Source of the DNA: CAYMAI01 sp964388445
GTDB taxonomy: Bacteria; 4484-113; JAGGVC01
Direction: 5' to 3'
Length of the DNA: 64,000 nt
NCBI GenBank assembly: GCA_964388445.1
Contig: CAYMAI010000002.1
Location: 294,186 to 358,185, forward strand
This document shows positions 61,549-64,000 of the stretch, one piece after another. The notes beneath the pieces were generated by a model. It was not told where the DNA came from, ran no database searches, and worked only from the letters and a program-made list of their open reading frames with translations. A program made the translations under genes and the position numbers. Each line of letters opens with the position of its first letter. Within the stretch, counting starts at the first letter, position 1.

Positions 61549-63627
61549 TTAACCGTCCGCCGCCGCTTCCTCCGAACCTTCGGCGTCATCCTCGGCATCG
61601 TCCGCTTCGGATACGTACACCAGCCCTTCGCCGGCCATTCTGCGCTTTAGCACATCCACCTTGCCGCCGACCTCGCCGGGTTTCACCGGGACGCACTGCG
61701 GCCCATAGCAGAGAAAAACGCTTACGGGCACAGTGGTCGTATATCCGAGTTTGGAAATGCGCTCTTCGTCCTCGCCCGCGACCAGAACCTCGATTGCCCT
61801 GAACGGAAACTTGCTCAAAAACGCTTCTTTGACCGCCGCCGCCGCCTCGCCCTGGCCTGCGCCGGACAGGAGAATATGAAAGTCCAGCGGCTCGCTCGAA
61901 TTCTCCCGCACGGCGAGCGCGTACACCATCGATTGGTCTGCAACGCCTACCTGCGGCAAATATGCCTGCGCGAATCCCGCGATATATTCATTTGCAAGCT
62001 CCAAATGCTCTTTCCCGGAGCCTTCCACTCCGGTTTCCTTGGCAAGCTGATAAAGCAAAACTTCCGAGCGCGACGCAATCGCGGCATAACCCATCGGCCA
62101 GAACGGAATCGAGTAAAGACCGGGGCCGCCTTCCGGCGTATCGGTCAGCCCGCCGCCATCCGCCCAAAACTTTTCGCGCACGGCCTTCATCGCCTCACGC
62201 GCGGATTCGATGTATTTGTTTTCGCCGGTCGCCATATAAAGCGTGATAAGCGCACGCGCCGCCCAAACCTGATCGGCAAGAAAGTAAACCGGCGCGGGCT
62301 CGCTCGATGCGTACCTTGCGAACAGACCTTCCTTTTGCATATGTTCGATTAGGTTATTCGCCACGCTCCTTGCTATATCGAGATAGCCGGCTTTTTCGTC
62401 CACAGTGAAGTGCGCCCAAACGAGCGCTTCGACGGCGGCGAAATTGTATTCGGCGATTATGCTCGGCTCGACGTCCGGCGCCGGCATTCCGGAGCGCTTG
62501 GACGGCTCCGATGCGTAATACTCCGGCACGTTTTCCGCACGGCTGCCGAATCCGACGATTCTGCCGTCCGCCGATTTCGCGAGCTGTTTCGTCATGAAAT
62601 CCAGCGCGAACTTCGCCGCGCTTCTATGCTTTTGGTCGCCCGTCAACGTATAAAGCCTCGAAAGCTCCATCGCCGTTCTCGCGTTCGTATCGAGCCGTTT
62701 GGTGAAGTCGAAATCGTTGAAACCGGCGTTGTAACTCATTTCGTAAAAGCCGCCGTCCACGTGGTCGCGCAATTCGAGCAAAGTTTTCTCGAAGTACGAG
62801 TTCAGGATTTCTTTCGACTTTTCGTGGTCGCGAAGCGCGGCGTCAACGAAGAACTCCATCGCCTCCACACGCGGAAACCTCGGCTCCCTTATAAAATCGC
62901 CCAATGACAAGTTGAACGTGCCGGAAAGCTCGGCAAGTACATTCTCGTAAGCGTCGGCGGGCAATGGCTGATTTACCGCCACGCCGAACGCTTCCGCCTT
63001 CGCGCCCGTCACCGCCACGAACCCTTCCATCGCGGTGTTCGCGATTTCCTCATACTTTTGTCTGCCGTCTTCGGATTCCCAGCGCTCGATGAAAATATGA
63101 AGCCAGTCCACCACTCTGTCCGGGTCCTCGCGAGTCCTCGATAAAAGCTGCGGGCCAGCCGGATGCAAAATCAAAACCGCCGGCGTTTCGCTGTTGTTCG
63201 CCTGGTAACGCTCGAACAGCCCCGGATACCTGTCCCTATCCGCCCAGACGCAGAGATACTTTTCGGAGAGGATTTCCTTGATGCCCTCTTCGGCGAAAAC
63301 CCTTTCCGTGTACATTTTGGACGGAATAGAGGTGCTGTCGGCCTCGACCAAAAATACCGGTTTGTCTTCCGCCGCGGCTTCCTCGAACAGAGCGGAATCG
63401 AAATCTCTCCACGCAATGCCCTCGGGCCGCCAGAAGTCCTGGCGCGGCAAGAATTTTTCGAGCGCGACCGGCTCGACGTTCACGGTCTTACCGCCGCCCT
63501 TGCCCGTCCCGCCGCCGCTTACGCCGCCATCGCTATCGCCGCCGCCTCCGGGACAGCCGGACAGCAATGCCGCCGCCGCGCATAGAAGCCCAAACAAAAC
63601 CGAAATCGAAAAAATTCTACGAATCAT
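61549..63627 (-). CDS. DUF255/YyaL-type lipoprotein without thioredoxin cysteines
   Basis: A 692-residue lipoprotein (lipobox LSGC, C25, followed by a glycine-rich linker). The N-terminal part (about 70-165) is a DUF255-like thioredoxin domain: W-R-DFDSALFEEAAAEDKPVF, the site where the redox CxxC should be (ADSTSIPSKM), then ERYQANNSETPAVLILHP. The cysteines are missing, so it is probably not an oxidoreductase. Residues about 260-600 form the helical (alpha/alpha-barrel) YyaL-type domain (GGFYEMSYNAG, TNARTAMELSRLY). The C-terminus is acidic. Envelope-attached; role unknown. It converges on the TPR gene. Confidence 0.85.
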   Translation of the reverse strand: MIRRIFSISVLFGLLCAAAALLSGCPGGGGDSDGGVSGGGTGKGGGKTVNVEPVALEKFLPRQDFWRPEGIAWRDFDSALFEEAAAEDKPVFLVEADSTSIPSKMYTERVFAEEGIKEILSEKYLCVWADRDRYPGLFERYQANNSETPAVLILHPAGPQLLSRTREDPDRVVDWLHIFIERWESEDGRQKYEEIANTAMEGFVAVTGAKAEAFGVAVNQPLPADAYENVLAELSGTFNLSLGDFIREPRFPRVEAMEFFVDAALRDHEKSKEILNSYFEKTLLELRDHVDGGFYEMSYNAGFNDFDFTKRLDTNARTAMELSRLYTLTGDQKHRSAAKFALDFMTKQLAKSADGRIVGFGSRAENVPEYYASEPSKRSGMPAPDVEPSIIAEYNFAAVEALVWAHFTVDEKAGYLDIARSVANNLIEHMQKEGLFARYASSEPAPVYFLADQVWAARALITLYMATGENKYIESAREAMKAVREKFWADGGGLTDTPEGGPGLYSIPFWPMGYAAIASRSEVLLYQLAKETGVEGSGKEHLELANEYIAGFAQAYLPQVGVADQSMVYALAVRENSSEPLDFHILLSGAGQGEAAAAVKEAFLSKFPFRAIEVLVAGEDEERISKLGYTTTVPVSVFLCYGPQCVPVKPGEVGGKVDVLKRRMAGEGLVYVSEADDAEDDAEGSEEAAADG

Positions 63628-63772
63628 CGCCGCCTCCGGGTTTTCCTGCAGTTTTTCGCCGCCGAAAGGGCCGTGCGAAATCCGCCGGAACGAACAACCT
63701 CAAAGGGGACATGATAACAGGTATCAAAAGGCGACCGGTAGCGTGATGGAAATCGAATCTTAAAAGCCCGCG

Positions 63773-63991
63773 CTACGCCTTAACCGCTATTTTCTGGGAT
63801 ATTGTCGTCGGCTCAGCTATGGGCAAGCCGTCTTCTTTTAATCCTTCGAAATGAAACTTCAACGCCCCGGCGAAATTCCGCGACGTTTCTTCTTTGGTCT
63901 TGCCGGTAGCCACGCACCCAGGCACATCGGGCGAATGTGCCGCCCAGTTCTTTTTGGCTTTTTCGAATAGTTGTAGGTATTCTCTTATCAA
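63773..63991 (-). CDS. HicB-family antitoxin
   Basis: A 72-residue protein with the HicB fold signature: NWAAHSPDVPGCVATGKTKE followed by LKFHFEGLKEDGLPIAEP. HicB neutralises the HicA mRNA interferase. A DNA-binding C-terminal domain, present in long HicBs, is lacking. The hicA gene normally precedes hicB; on the minus strand that would be beyond the window end, which lies nine bases away, so I cannot see it. Start is TTG, with a stop codon two codons upstream. Confidence 0.8.
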   Translation of the reverse strand: MIREYLQLFEKAKKNWAAHSPDVPGCVATGKTKEETSRNFAGALKFHFEGLKEDGLPIAEPTTISQKIAVKA

Positions 63992-64000
63992 TTCTTAGCC

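Overview
The window is bacterial chromosome that reads with the standard code. It is moderately GC-rich, with compact, often overlapping genes. It encodes a flagellar export apparatus, lipoprotein processing (LspA) and many lipoproteins, so the cell is probably flagellated with a complex envelope. The mix of flhF/flhG/fliA, a tmk-yaaR (DUF327) pair, PKD-domain lipoproteins and an SRP receptor with a TPR front end fits a poorly characterised lineage. I cannot name the phylum from sequence alone.

Layout. 0-5.4 kb: an ArsR regulator with an SRPBCC protein, metG, and a DUF3084 coiled-coil membrane protein. 5.5-14 kb: a very large cyclase/ATPase/TPR regulator, an O-acetylhomoserine-sulfhydrylase-like enzyme, a CxxCH membrane protein, folK, a GAF-GGDEF protein with a degenerate active-site motif, and yaaR-tmk. 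14.2-19.1 kb: a large PKD lipoprotein and a TPR-FtsY fusion. 19.4-23.8 kb: an AT-rich three-gene cassette (HerA-like ATPase, NurA-like nuclease, DUF4338/DruA-like protein) inserted between ftsY and rpmA. This is the strongest candidate for an undescribed, probably anti-phage, system. 23.9-25.1 kb: rpmA, rplU and rpmB with near-consensus divergent promoters. 25.2-34.4 kb: a flagellar operon on the minus strand (fliR, flhB, flhA, flhF, flhG, a membrane protein, fliA, three uncharacterised genes). 34.5-35.8 kb: acylphosphatase followed by a kilobase of palindromic repeats and a gene remnant. 35.9-41.8 kb: hflX, leuS, a RAYT transposase and pgi. 41.8-49.8 kb: a lipoprotein, a phosphoribosyltransferase, rnhB, an extended lspA, a DksA/TraR-type protein, tatD, a FapA-family protein and a large protein with a degenerate N6-methylase domain. 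49.9-54.9 kb: two paralogous lipoproteins and panBCD. 54.9-57 kb: a 75-bp palindrome array, a second RAYT and two AT-rich membrane genes. 57-64 kb: pepA, a PII-like small protein, a YlmH-like S4 protein, a TPR membrane protein, a DUF255 lipoprotein and a HicB antitoxin.

Two themes stand out. First, the putative defence cassette has ATGA-type coupling and its own promoter. Second, two RAYT transposases are each bracketed by convergent two-hairpin palindromes. Each RAYT has its own palindrome family (GGAA loops for one, CTTG loops for the other), suggesting two independently evolving REP/RAYT systems in one genome. Housekeeping modules (panBCD, the flagellar operon, ribosomal proteins) look ordinary apart from the noted oddities.
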